DNA of 64,000 nucleotides from Candidatus Tumulicola sp. (GTDB lineage: Bacteria; Vulcanimicrobiota; Vulcanimicrobiia; Vulcanimicrobiales; Vulcanimicrobiaceae): positions 620,001-684,000 of the forward strand of contig DASXDT010000006.1 in NCBI GenBank assembly GCA_036490475.1, read 5' to 3'. Below are positions 54,979-63,908 of this stretch, in pieces (the first letter of the stretch is position 1; the number at the start of each line of letters is the position of its first letter). A program made the position numbers and the translations under genes. The notes under the pieces are model-generated. The model did no database searches. It was given only the letters and a program-made list of their open reading frames with translations, and was not told the origin of the DNA.

Positions 54979-56435
54979 ACCGCACTCCGAGCGCGCAACG
55001 CCTCGCGGGCGACGGCGGCGTCGTCGAAATCCAATACCCGATCGGCGACGATCTGGTACGTTTCGTGTCCCTTGCCGGCGATCAGCACCACATCGCCAGG
55101 TTCGGCGACGGCAATCGCACGCACGATGGCCGCACGGCGGTCGAATTCCACAGTATATTGCGCTCCGGCCATGCCGGCGGCAATCGCATCGACGATCGCA
55201 CGCGGATCCTCGCTGCGCGGGTTGTCGTTGGTTAGGTAAATGCGATCGGCGTCACGCGCGGCGATCGCCCCCATTTGCGAACGCTTACCACGATCGCGAT
55301 CGCCGCCGCAACCGAAGACCACCGCCAACGACCCGCGCGTGGTTTCGCGCAGCGCCTCGAGCGCGCGTTCCAACGCGTCGGGCGTGTGCGCGTAATCGAC
55401 GACGGCGACGACTCCGTCGCCCGCGATCCGCTCCATCCTTCCCCGCACGCCTTGCGCGTCCGCGAGGGCGGCGGCGCTGCGCGCGTCGTCGATACCGAAC
55501 TCGCGTGCCACCGTCACCGCGGCCAGCGCATTCAGCACGTTGAAACGACCGCTCACGTGCAGTTCGAACGCCGTCCCATCGAGTTCGAAATTCGTCCGAT
55601 CGTCTCGAACGGCGACGTCGACTGCGCGCACCGACGCTCGTTCGCTCGTACCGTACGTGACAACTTTTGCACCGGACGATAGCAGTTCGCCGCTCCAACG
55701 CGCGCCTAATTCGTCGTCGAGGTTGAACGCGACCACCGGAGCCATATCGAAAAGCTGTCGCTTGGCGGCGGCGTACGCATCGAACGTCTGGTGAAAATCG
55801 AGGTGATCGCGCGTCACGTTGGTAAGGACGGCCATTCGAAAGCGCACGTCGTCGACCCGTTCGAGCGCCAACGCGTGCGAACTGACTTCCATCGCAACCG
55901 CGCTCGCGCCGTCGTCGCGCATTCCAGCGAGTACCGCATGCAACTCGTTCGGAAGCGGCGTCGTGTGCTCCAGTGGCCAGGCGCGCGTGCCGAAGAATGC
56001 CCCGATGGTTCCGATGGTCCCGCACGGACGCCCCGACGCGTTGCAAATCGCAGCGATCATATGCGTGGTCGTCGTTTTGCCGTTCGTTCCGGTAACGCCG
56101 ACCACGTCGAGCGCGTGCGACGGCCGTCCGTAGAATGTGTCGGCGAAGGCTGACAACGCGGCGCGCGCGTCGTTCACGGATACGCTTGCGATGCCGGACG
56201 GCACCACAACCGGGGCGTCGGCTAGGATCGCGACGGCGCCCGCGGCGATCGCGCGCTCCACGAACGCCCGGCCGTCGTTGTGCTCGCCACGCAACGCGAC
56301 GAACAACGCGCCCGGTTCGACCCGTCGCGAGTCGGTGGCGATGCCGGTGATGGGAGTACGGGGATCGCCCTCGATGCGCCCGGGTATGGGGAGGGAGTTG
56401 GCCAGATCGCGGAGCGAGACGGTTCGGTTAGCCAT
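54975..56435 (-). CDS. murE: UDP-MurNAc-L-Ala-D-Glu--meso-DAP ligase
   Basis: 486 aa from ATG 56435, 8 nt inside the end of ftsI. ATP loop VTGTNGKTTTTHM, VDYAHTPDALERAL, and the specificity motif DNPR (in LTNDNPRSEDP), which indicates meso-diaminopimelate and therefore DAP-type peptidoglycan. Confidence 0.96.
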   Translation of the reverse strand: MANRTVSLRDLANSLPIPGRIEGDPRTPITGIATDSRRVEPGALFVALRGEHNDGRAFVERAIAAGAVAILADAPVVVPSGIASVSVNDARAALSAFADTFYGRPSHALDVVGVTGTNGKTTTTHMIAAICNASGRPCGTIGTIGAFFGTRAWPLEHTTPLPNELHAVLAGMRDDGASAVAMEVSSHALALERVDDVRFRMAVLTNVTRDHLDFHQTFDAYAAAKRQLFDMAPVVAFNLDDELGARWSGELLSSGAKVVTYGTSERASVRAVDVAVRDDRTNFELDGTAFELHVSGRFNVLNALAAVTVAREFGIDDARSAAALADAQGVRGRMERIAGDGVVAVVDYAHTPDALERALEALRETTRGSLAVVFGCGGDRDRGKRSQMGAIAARDADRIYLTNDNPRSEDPRAIVDAIAAGMAGAQYTVEFDRRAAIVRAIAVAEPGDVVLIAGKGHETYQIVADRVLDFDDAAVAREALRARSAV

Positions 56436-58158
56436 GTGGCGATGCCGTCGGAACGATTCCGGCGTGCAGCATCGCCGCCCTTGAAATGGCCGCAAACGCC
56501 GGCGCCGCGACGAGCGATCCATAGTAAGAACCGATCGGCCGTTCGACCTTCACGTAGACGATGTAGCGCGGGTGCTCGTAGGGCACCATGCCGATAAACG
56601 ACGCGGCATAGTAGCCGCCGCGATATTCGCCGTCGACGACCATTTGCGCGGTACCGGTTTTCCCGGCCGTGGTGTAGCCCTCAATTTGCGCGCTTGGATT
56701 ACCCGTCCCGTGTAACACGACTTGACGTAAAAATCCGCGTAACTCGCTCGCGGTACGCTGCGAAAAGATGCGACGCACGACGTGCGGACGCATGGTCCGC
56801 TCCAGATTGCCTTGTTCGTCGTATACCGCGTGCACGATTTGCGGCTGCATCAGCAAACCGCCGTTCGCGATAGCGCAATAGAAACGGGCCATCGCCAAGG
56901 GTGTTACCGAGACGCCCTGTCCGAACGACATCGTCGCGAGCGACGAGGCACTCCAAACGCTAGGTGGCGGCACGATGCCGGGATTTTCACCCGGCAACCC
57001 GATGGCGGACCGATCACCAAACCCCGCGCGTCGTTCCATGTTGTAGAACGTCCGGCCGCCGATGGAGAGGCCGACTTCAGCCGCGCCGACGTTGTGCGAA
57101 TACTGGATGATCTGTCCGAGCGTTTCGCTGCCACCGGCGATCGCCATGCCGTCCTCGGCGTTGTGAATCGTGCGGCCGCCAACCTCGATCGCGTCGCGCG
57201 CGGGGAAGAGCGTGCTGAGATTTACTTTCCGCGAGTCCAGCGCAGCCGCCGCGGTGACGAGCTTAAAGGTTGAGCCCGGTTCGTAGGCGTCCATTACGGC
57301 GCGGTCGCGCCGCTGGTCGTCGCTATATTTCCAAAACTTGTTCGGATCGAAATCCGGTGCATTCGCGAGGGCGAGCACTTCGCCGGTGTACGGATCCATT
57401 ACGATGGCCGTGCCGTCGAGCGCGTGAAACGCAGAAACCTGCTTGAAAAGCGCACGCTCGGCGACGAACTGCAGATACGAGTCGATGGTGAGCTGGACGG
57501 TAGATCCGGGATCGGCTTTCTTGAGCACACGCTCTTGTCCGAACGGAATCGGATGCCCGAACTCGTCGGCTTCGAGCATCACGCTGCCCGAACGGCCGCG
57601 CAGCAACGCGTCCTGAGAATACTCTAATCCGTCGAGCCCGTTTTCGTCGGTGCCCACGAACCCGACGACGGTCGACGCCAACGTTCCCACCGAGTCGACT
57701 CGAAGTCCCGTTTCCTCTTCTTTGAGGTTGACGCCGGAAAGCCCCAAGGCACGCACGCGCTCGGCTTCGTCGTGCGGCACTTTTCGAGCGATCCAAACAA
57801 ACCACGACGTGCGATCGTGCAGCTGCGCGATCGTTTGCGGCGTTAGCTTGCCGATCACCGACTTCAGCTTGGCGGCAGCCACATCGGGATCGGCGATGTC
57901 GCGCGGAACGGCATAGACACTTTCGGACGGCATCGATTGCACCAGCACGCTTCCGTTGCGATCGACGATACTACCGCGCCGTGCGAAGACTTCGACGGTG
58001 TCGGAACGCTGCGCCAAGGCCTCGCGGCCGTATTGCGCGCCGTGCAGCACCTGAACGTCGTAGAGACGCCACGTCAAATACGCCGCGACGATCATCCAAA
58101 TATAGAAAAGCCATCGCGCTCGAACCGGCGAAACGCGGGCGAACGTGCGCTGATGCAC
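56428..58158 (-). CDS. ftsI: septal penicillin-binding protein (class B transpeptidase)
   Basis: 576 aa. One N-terminal TM helix (about 15-33), dimerisation/pedestal domain, and transpeptidase domain with S296-TFK299 (SxxK), S354-HN (SxN) and K500-TG. No PASTA domains. Cross-links septal peptidoglycan with FtsW and is the beta-lactam target. Starts 9 nt after ftsL. Confidence 0.96.
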   Translation of the reverse strand: MHQRTFARVSPVRARWLFYIWMIVAAYLTWRLYDVQVLHGAQYGREALAQRSDTVEVFARRGSIVDRNGSVLVQSMPSESVYAVPRDIADPDVAAAKLKSVIGKLTPQTIAQLHDRTSWFVWIARKVPHDEAERVRALGLSGVNLKEEETGLRVDSVGTLASTVVGFVGTDENGLDGLEYSQDALLRGRSGSVMLEADEFGHPIPFGQERVLKKADPGSTVQLTIDSYLQFVAERALFKQVSAFHALDGTAIVMDPYTGEVLALANAPDFDPNKFWKYSDDQRRDRAVMDAYEPGSTFKLVTAAAALDSRKVNLSTLFPARDAIEVGGRTIHNAEDGMAIAGGSETLGQIIQYSHNVGAAEVGLSIGGRTFYNMERRAGFGDRSAIGLPGENPGIVPPPSVWSASSLATMSFGQGVSVTPLAMARFYCAIANGGLLMQPQIVHAVYDEQGNLERTMRPHVVRRIFSQRTASELRGFLRQVVLHGTGNPSAQIEGYTTAGKTGTAQMVVDGEYRGGYYAASFIGMVPYEHPRYIVYVKVERPIGSYYGSLVAAPAFAAISRAAMLHAGIVPTASPHG

Positions 58159-58167
58159 GCTAGACGA

Positions 58168-58620
58168 CTACCGGTGGTGCTCTACTGCCGGGAGAAACAT
58201 CCCGGCCAACGACGAGAGCACGGCGACGTGCGAACGATCGTTCTCCGGATGTTGTTGCGGAACGCGGACCACCGCGAACCGTTCGGGATCGCGCATGCCG
58301 AGGCGCGCGGCAATAATCGATAGCCGTTCGTCGGATTGCAACGCGTTGATTTTGTCGTCTAAACGCATCGATTCCATTTGCACCGCCTCGCGTTGCCGTT
58401 CGGCCGACGCGACCGCATACGAAAGACCGGTCAAACTCGACATCAGCACGACGTACGACATAAATGCGATCAGCAGTACGCCGATCACCCGTGCGGCCCG
58501 CCATACGTCGGTGTAGCGTGCGCGAGATTTGCGTACGGTGCGACGTTCGGTGGCAGCACGCGCGACGCGCGGATTGGAGACGCGCGGGCGCGGAGCGGGG
58601 AGCGCACGAGGTTGGATCAC
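58168..58620 (-). CDS. ftsL: FtsL-like division protein
   Basis: 150 aa. Basic cytoplasmic tail, one TM helix (about 44-66) and a predicted coiled coil (SAERQREAVQMESMRLDDKINALQSDERL). Sequence identity of FtsL is low in general, so the call rests on topology and its place between rsmH and ftsI. GTG directly abuts the rsmH TAA (TAAGTG). Confidence 0.75.
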   Translation of the reverse strand: MIQPRALPAPRPRVSNPRVARAATERRTVRKSRARYTDVWRAARVIGVLLIAFMSYVVLMSSLTGLSYAVASAERQREAVQMESMRLDDKINALQSDERLSIIAARLGMRDPERFAVVRVPQQHPENDRSHVAVLSSLAGMFLPAVEHHR

Positions 58621-59493
58621 TTAACTGGCCTTCCGTCGGGCTGCGCGCAGTTTAGCACTGCGCGAGCGGGCGTTTGCCGAACGCTCGGTATCGTCGGCGA
58701 CCACGGGACGTTTGGTGAGGACCTCAAGCCGCTCGTCGCCGCGGAACGTTTGCTTGACGATCCGGTCTTCGAGCGAGTGGAAACTAATAACGACGACGCG
58801 GCCCGCTTTACGTAAACGGCCGATCGCCGCGTGCATGCCGTCGCGCAACGCGTCGAGCTCGTCGTTGACGGCGATTCGCAAGGCTTGAAATACGCGGGTC
58901 GCAGGATGCACGCGTTCGCGGTGCCCCGGACGGTGCACGACGCCCGAAACGAGCGATGCGAATTCGGTGGTTGTGGTCGGAAGCGCTCCGGCCGAGCGAC
59001 GTTCGACGATCGCATGCGCGATGCGTCGCGCGGCGCGCTCTTCGCCGAAATGAAAGAAGATGTCGGCCAACTCGCGCTCGCTGGCGGTGGACAACACGTC
59101 GTAGGCACTTTGGCCGGCGTGCGCGTTCATGCGCATATCCAGCGGAGCTTCCTTAGTAAAGGAGAAGCCGCGATTGCCGTCATCGAGCTGCATAGACGAA
59201 ACACCAATGTCGAACAGCGCGCCGTCGATGGACTCGACGCCCAGCCGCTCCAGCACCGAATCGAGTTCTCGGAAGTTCGCTTGAACGAACGTCAGGCGCG
59301 GATCCCCGATCGCGTTCGCTCGTTCCGCCGCCATCGGGTCGGCATCCAGTACGATCAGCCGGCCGCGATTCAGGCGTTGTAGGATCGCCTGTGAGTGACC
59401 GCCCGCTCCAAATGTGGCATCGACGTAGATCCCATCGGGGACCACCGCCAGCCATTCCAAAACGGGCTCCAATAGAACCGGAACGTGCGTCAT
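58621..59493 (-). CDS. rsmH: 16S rRNA m4C1402 methyltransferase
   Basis: 290 aa. SAM-binding YVDATFGAGGHSQAILQRL near residue 20-40, DIGVSSMQLDDGNRGFSF and the C-terminal ISFHSLEDRIVKQTF. N4-methylates C1402 of 16S rRNA in the decoding centre. 12 nt after mraZ. Confidence 0.97.
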   Translation of the reverse strand: MTHVPVLLEPVLEWLAVVPDGIYVDATFGAGGHSQAILQRLNRGRLIVLDADPMAAERANAIGDPRLTFVQANFRELDSVLERLGVESIDGALFDIGVSSMQLDDGNRGFSFTKEAPLDMRMNAHAGQSAYDVLSTASERELADIFFHFGEERAARRIAHAIVERRSAGALPTTTTEFASLVSGVVHRPGHRERVHPATRVFQALRIAVNDELDALRDGMHAAIGRLRKAGRVVVISFHSLEDRIVKQTFRGDERLEVLTKRPVVADDTERSANARSRSAKLRAARRKAS

Positions 59494-59505
59494 AGTTGGC
59501 GCACA

Positions 59506-59949
59506 TCAGTACAAGCCGAGGTCGGCCATAAAATCGGCGACCCCCTCCTCGGGTTGCGAGTAATCGGCATACCGCTCCTTGGCCCAAATCTCGACGCGGG
59601 TCAGAGAACCGACCGATACGATCTCGCGCTCGATGCCCGCGTACGCGCGCAGAGCTGCGGGAATGAGGAGCCGGCCTTGTGCGTCGCACGCGACTTCCTC
59701 GGTGTGGGCGAACAAATGCCGGATGAACCGGCGGTAGCTTTCGGGCTTACGCGGTGCTGCTTCGAGGCGATTGCAAACGCCGGCCCACGTGACGCTCGGA
59801 AAGAGCGCCAGGCAAGGGTCGGGTTCGGCGATCGTCAGCACGAAGCCGGCGCCCAAGCGCTCGCGAAAGCGCGCGGGCACGATGAGCCGGCTCTTGTCGT
59901 CAAGAGCATGCTCGACGGACCCCGTAAAACGCGGTAATTCCGCGTGCAC
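59506..59949 (-). CDS. mraZ: MraZ transcriptional regulator
   Basis: 147 aa. Two AbrB-like halves (GSVEHALDDKSRLIVPARFRE and ACDAQGRLLIPAALRAYAG). DNA-binding regulator that recognises repeated boxes in the dcw promoter. GTG 59949 with GGAGG 6 nt upstream; an ATG at 59951 is out of frame. Confidence 0.94.
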   Translation of the reverse strand: MHAELPRFTGSVEHALDDKSRLIVPARFRERLGAGFVLTIAEPDPCLALFPSVTWAGVCNRLEAAPRKPESYRRFIRHLFAHTEEVACDAQGRLLIPAALRAYAGIEREIVSVGSLTRVEIWAKERYADYSQPEEGVADFMADLGLY

Positions 59950-59965
59950 ATAATCCTCCCCGTAG

Positions 59966-59991
59966 CACCACCGGACACCACTTCACACCAC
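59966..59991 (-). promoter_or_regulatory. three MraZ boxes with 10-bp period
   Basis: GTGGTG on the minus strand at 59991-59986, 59981-59976 and 59971-59966: exact 10-bp phase, one helical turn, as in MraZ operators. They run from the -10 box into the 5' leader of mraZ, so MraZ binding should block transcription of the whole dcw operon. Confidence 0.85.
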
Positions 59992-60018
59992 TATACGCCC
60001 CAGGGAATGTTAAGGCAA
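59990..60018 (-). promoter_or_regulatory. sigma70-type promoter of the dcw cluster
   Basis: -35 TTGCCT (60018-60013), 17-nt spacer, -10 TATAGT (59995-59990). The first MraZ box overlaps the -10 by two bases. It is the only promoter I found for the 15-kb gene chain down to ddl. Confidence 0.8.
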
Positions 60019-60413
60019 GCGTAAGCAACCGCGAGTTTTGTGAAAACTCGAAGTGAATGCGACTTAGGCGTAGAGAGTGCTACTATTGCGAAGAGGATGC
60101 TATTCAGTACCGCGCACGATCTGAAAGGCTAAATTGCTCCGAACGCAAGTTCGGATTATCAAGTGGTGCGGCCAGTTGGGAGCCTAGGAAGCGCGCTCTG
60201 GACCGTTCGTGACCTTGACTGTGCGGCGGCGCCGCAAATTCCAGAGTCTACACTGCAAGGGTGTGCCGATATTAGCCGGCTGTGCCATTGGCTCTTCTAT
60301 GAGCGCGGAAGGCCTCAAGCAGCAATACCTTACCGATCTAGGCGCAATTGCAAGATCGAAGCCCGCTAGGAGTGGAACGACGTAGGGAAAAGGGTCTAGG
60401 GCGCGCCGCCTCG
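60019..60413. other. 395-bp gap without a supportable gene
   Basis: Between the dcw promoter and the small gene at 60414-60644. The only long frame (60163-60369, plus strand, 68 aa) has no ribosome-binding site, no recognisable domain and Arg/Pro-rich composition. A short inverted repeat CCGAAC...GTTCGG lies near 60137-60156. Composition already looks less GC-rich than the dcw genes. Confidence 0.5.
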
Positions 60414-60644
60414 TTAGTCGCGTTTGTTTTGCTCATGGTCAGCAAGAACGGACGCGGCGACGGTGCGCTCGGACTTATTTCCGTCATGCATAAGGCTGCC
60501 AGCGAGTGACGCTACGTGATTGCGCGTATGAGCTGGCGGATTTGTGTCTGACAGTGCCGCTGCAGCGACGCTGCGGACGTCAGGTTTTGGGCTCGTGCGA
60601 AGCAGTTTGCTAGCAAGGTGATCGACGTTTTTGTGGGTGGACAT
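60414..60644 (-). CDS. small protein with two internal repeats
   Basis: 76 aa. GGAGG lies 3-4 nt before the ATG. Two similar halves: HLASKLLRTSPKPDVRSVAAAALSD and HVASLAGSL...KSERTVAASVLAD, each with an A-S-x-x-x-x-L and a V-A-A-x-x-L core. Small proteins with ASK...L...KSxAGSAL repeats are common beside accessory genes in Proteobacteria, from memory; function unknown. Its promoter side faces the DUF3800 gene. Confidence 0.6.
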   Translation of the reverse strand: MSTHKNVDHLASKLLRTSPKPDVRSVAAAALSDTNPPAHTRNHVASLAGSLMHDGNKSERTVAASVLADHEQNKRD

Positions 60645-60859
60645 AGGCCTCCAAAAAGTAGCGTGGGAACGTATGTTCGATTACACCATGACCACAGGCC
60701 GTCGCGCTACACCCGACTTGAGGAGCTGACTTCTCACGTCAATCGAGCCGGTTCTGTGCTGAATCGTCCAAATGGTGTCTCGTCTCCGAACTAAATGAGC
60801 ACTCCGATCGGAATGTCGCGATAACGCATACAGTTCGTGGCTGTGCGCGCGTCTTATGT

Positions 60860-60865
60860 TACAAT
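60860..60865 (+). promoter_or_regulatory. -10 element placed for a leaderless DUF3800 mRNA
   Basis: TACAAT ends 6 nt before the ATG at 60872, so transcription would start at or next to the A of the ATG. No Shine-Dalgarno is visible. The 215 bp upstream (60645-60859) hold nothing else I can name. Confidence 0.5.
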
Positions 60866-60871
60866 GCACAA

Positions 60872-61915
60872 ATGGCGCCGACAGAATCGTCGCCGGAAGA
60901 TTTAGAGAATAGCCGCGATCACCGGGTTCTCAGACAACGAATTGCTCTGCAACAGGTGCTCGTAGCGAATCTCCGTCTCGCGAAGCGCTCTAGAATCGAC
61001 TTAGCGCTCGATCCGGCACTTATCGAACCGGCCCTCAAACAGGCCGAGGACGAACTGAGCAACCTGACAGCACAGGCCGGCGGCCGCATTGAACCTCGAA
61101 AGAAGGCTAAGGTCGATTCCATCGAGACCTGCACGGTGTACATTGATGAGTGTGGCACGCATTCGCTAATGGCGAAAGAGGAATTTGGAGCCTTTTGCCT
61201 CGCCGGTGTAATCGTACGAGATAAAGATCTTGAGGCGTTTGAGGCAAAATGGAAGCATTGGAAGTTAGAAAATTTAGGAGCTGAACTACGCAAGGTTCAT
61301 GAACCGGATGTGCGCAGACGCACCGGATCATTTTGGCTCGGAAAAGACACCGCTCGACAGGATAAAGTGATTGCATCGTTGTCGGAAGTGCTCGGGGAGC
61401 TTGACTATACCGCAATCGCTTGCGTTCTCCATCGTGAAAAGTACCTCGAACAATACGGCGATGACGTTATGGATGCTAGTCTGCCTCGTCACGGCTATCT
61501 CATGACCGTGCACTTCTTGGCCGAACGAGTGGCCATGGCGTTGCAACACCAATTCGGTGGGGCGAAGGCCCGTTTGATCCTCGAATCCAGGGGCCCAAAG
61601 GAAGACGCGCTGATTCAGTACGAGTTTGCTCGTTTGTTTCTCGACGGCACGGCCTATCTTGCGCCGGGCTATTTTCGACGGCAATTCTTTCCTGGTCTCG
61701 AGTTTAAGTCGAAAGACGACCACGTCACCGGTCTTGAAATAGCTGACCTAGTCGCTCGGCCATGCGCGGACAAGGTGTTGGACCCAAGAAGCGACCCGGC
61801 ACGATGGCAGGACGTTCGTAAGAAACTGTGTCAAGGGCAGGGTACGAAACACTCGATATTGGGCCTTAAGGTTGTCCCGTGGGCGGCCGAATATGCTGAC
61901 CTTTGGAAAAGCTGA
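60872..61915 (+). CDS. DUF3800-family protein (RNase H-like acidic residues)
   Basis: 347 aa. N-terminal alpha-helical segment (about 14-75), then the DUF3800 core: VYIDECGTHS (D92, E93), LILESRG (E239) and the C-terminal TGLEIADLVARP (D292). These four acidic residues are spaced like an RNase H-like nuclease site. DUF3800 proteins are often encoded in mobile or defence regions; the activity is not established. The N-terminal helical extension is not part of the usual domain. Followed after 214 bp by the TnsE-like gene on the same strand. Confidence 0.8.
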   Translation: MAPTESSPEDLENSRDHRVLRQRIALQQVLVANLRLAKRSRIDLALDPALIEPALKQAEDELSNLTAQAGGRIEPRKKAKVDSIETCTVYIDECGTHSLMAKEEFGAFCLAGVIVRDKDLEAFEAKWKHWKLENLGAELRKVHEPDVRRRTGSFWLGKDTARQDKVIASLSEVLGELDYTAIACVLHREKYLEQYGDDVMDASLPRHGYLMTVHFLAERVAMALQHQFGGAKARLILESRGPKEDALIQYEFARLFLDGTAYLAPGYFRRQFFPGLEFKSKDDHVTGLEIADLVARPCADKVLDPRSDPARWQDVRKKLCQGQGTKHSILGLKVVPWAAEYADLWKS

Positions 61916-62118
61916 AAGGACCGCTTTCGCGATCCCTCCCGCCGACCAGGCTAAATCCTAGCCCTTGAATGCAGTATACGGACAGTAGGCAGTCAAGTCA
62001 AGGTCGGACATTTTACCACACGGTCTATCCTGTGAGCAAATTAGAGGATTCTCCTTTCGGTGCGAAATTTTCCGGGGAAGCCTAGTGCCACGGGCTTCGT
62101 CCCTTCCGGTTCTAGACT

Positions 62119-62124
62119 TATAAT
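62119..62124 (+). promoter_or_regulatory. -10 TATAAT placed for a leaderless TnsE-like mRNA
   Basis: A perfect TATAAT ends 5 nt before GTG 62130, matching the geometry upstream of the DUF3800 gene. A weak TTCGTC lies 17 nt upstream. The 214-bp gap (61916-62129) shows no gene. Confidence 0.55.
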
Positions 62125-62129
62125 TGCAC

Positions 62130-63908
62130 GTGTCTGCGGATCGCCGGCGCGTCGTAATCGGACCCTTTCCAGAGGGCATCGTTCGATTGGACTGGGTCGG
62201 CCCGATGCAACGGATGGAAGACGGACCGGTCTTCCCGGTCCAGTTTTCAAGGCTTCGGCACGGTCTAAGCGTCGTAACGGAGGACGAATCCATTTTCGAG
62301 CCGCGCCGGATCGTCCTACGAACGGGCTTTGGCTACGCTCCAGTACTTCAGGCTGGTACGATTTGGGAAGATCGCGTCTTTAAGAGGCGTTGGCCTTTCA
62401 AAGAGACTGTATTCGAAACCGTCGTGTCTACGTCGGTTCCAGTCGTCCATGCTTACGGTAAAGTTGGAATCGACGGTAATGAACGATTCATCATACCTTC
62501 CGGACAATTTTTTATTGATGCTCGAGTCGCTGGTTCAAAAGTATGCTGCTTTCAGGCAATAACCGATGGGAAACCGGTGTTACTCCTGATCCCGTGTATG
62601 GAAATCTTTCGGTTCTATTACGGTCATTCCACAAAACTTGCGTACAGAATTTTGCGCGGGGACTTTCTCACGGCGCCGTACTCGGTATACATTGCTGATG
62701 GCAGCTTCGTTGCGTCGGACGGGACTGGGCGGCTTGAGCTCGCGCCCACAATGGACGGTGGCGATGCGTATACAGTTGCGCGGTTCGTCCTCGACCCCAC
62801 AGGATTAGCGCGCGCTCGGGTTATCGTTGAACGAGCGATGCTTGACGCGGCGGGGTCGACTCCGATTGATGTGCTTCCGCCATTCGACGGTCTTTGGCGG
62901 TTGAAAGTGCGCGGAAAGTGGCTTTCCTATGGTCGCGAACACGCGTTTCTCGTTTTCGCAATCGTGCGTTGCGCAGCGGCCGTGTCGTTCAACCACTTGG
63001 AGGTCTTCGGCGGTAGGGCCGCCGACGTAACATCTAGGCCTGCCGCTACGATCCGGGAGGAGCGCCGGGCACCAATCGAACGACGCAAGGGCGTACCACC
63101 GTCAGCCGATCTCACCTTAGAAAAAGGCGAACCGAGTGCGCGAAGCTTACCACAAAGACTGCCTACGCTTGACTCGGACGATCGATATCCGCAGATGGGG
63201 GTTCGGTACGCTATTCGCCGACGAAAGAAAAATTTGAGCCGCGGACGCAAAGCTAACATAACGGCAGTTGAAGACGATAGCTCGGCAGCCGTAGCCGATC
63301 TACTGTCTGAAACTGGTCCGAGTGAAGGTTCCTTCGGTGCGAAACGAACAACTCGTAAGTCGGAGATAGTAGAGGGACGCAATATGTTGGACCTTTATGA
63401 GAGGGCACTCAATGCGCTCCCAAAGATCGCCCGAGAGATCAGTATCTCTTGCATCATCGAACGAAGGACGGTTGACCTAGTAGAGGCGTTTAGCGGTATA
63501 GCGCCGCCAATCGCCTTTATCGATCGTAAGTCTGAAATTTCGCGTGTGGTATTGCTCGCCGAAGTTCAACTAGGAGAAGCGCGGGCGGCGGTGATGGAGA
63601 TTCAGCGTAGACCGGGGGTGCGCGAAGAAAGCCGAACGATAATCGTTATTGAAGAAGCGTTCAATGAAGTTGGAGAGGAGAAAATCAACAAGCTGCTCGT
63701 TCTTTGGGCCAGTCGGGGTGGGCACCTTCGCGACATACGGGGCCTGCCGGCACTGCGGAATTTACGCTTATCTGGAGTCAATCACCGTCAAAGCGACACT
63801 GCGGAGACGTACGCAACGAGAATGCTCGATGGACTCGTTCGTCTTATCCTTGATATCGAGCCTGACGTAGCACTCCAAGTGACGCCGTTGAGTTTTGAAG
63901 AACCTTAG
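62130..63908 (+). CDS. TnsE-like protein (distant), accessory region
   Basis: 592 aa from GTG 62130; TTG 62124 lies inside the -10 box. The N-terminal half is beta-rich with LLLIPCMEIFRFYYGHSTKLAYRIL (152-176), GRLELAPTMDGGDAYTVARFVLD (200-222) and PPFDGLWRLKVRGKWLSYGREHAFLV (250-275). A basic, low-complexity linker (about 300-420) follows, then a C-terminal domain with VVLLAEVQLGEARAAVMEIQ, IVIEEAFNEVGEEKINKLL and SGVNHRQSDTAETYATRMLDGLV. The order of these blocks parallels Tn7 TnsE (HIPQLELARSLF..., GWKLHVKGR..., FVLLEVDASDG...). That comparison is from memory and remote. No TnsABCD genes are in view. Remaining 92 bp of the window hold no visible gene. Confidence 0.4.
   Translation: MSADRRRVVIGPFPEGIVRLDWVGPMQRMEDGPVFPVQFSRLRHGLSVVTEDESIFEPRRIVLRTGFGYAPVLQAGTIWEDRVFKRRWPFKETVFETVVSTSVPVVHAYGKVGIDGNERFIIPSGQFFIDARVAGSKVCCFQAITDGKPVLLLIPCMEIFRFYYGHSTKLAYRILRGDFLTAPYSVYIADGSFVASDGTGRLELAPTMDGGDAYTVARFVLDPTGLARARVIVERAMLDAAGSTPIDVLPPFDGLWRLKVRGKWLSYGREHAFLVFAIVRCAAAVSFNHLEVFGGRAADVTSRPAATIREERRAPIERRKGVPPSADLTLEKGEPSARSLPQRLPTLDSDDRYPQMGVRYAIRRRKKNLSRGRKANITAVEDDSSAAVADLLSETGPSEGSFGAKRTTRKSEIVEGRNMLDLYERALNALPKIAREISISCIIERRTVDLVEAFSGIAPPIAFIDRKSEISRVVLLAEVQLGEARAAVMEIQRRPGVREESRTIIVIEEAFNEVGEEKINKLLVLWASRGGHLRDIRGLPALRNLRLSGVNHRQSDTAETYATRMLDGLVRLILDIEPDVALQVTPLSFEEP

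Noticed and set aside
60163-60369. 68-residue plus-strand ORF
   Set aside because: No ribosome-binding site, no domain, biased composition.
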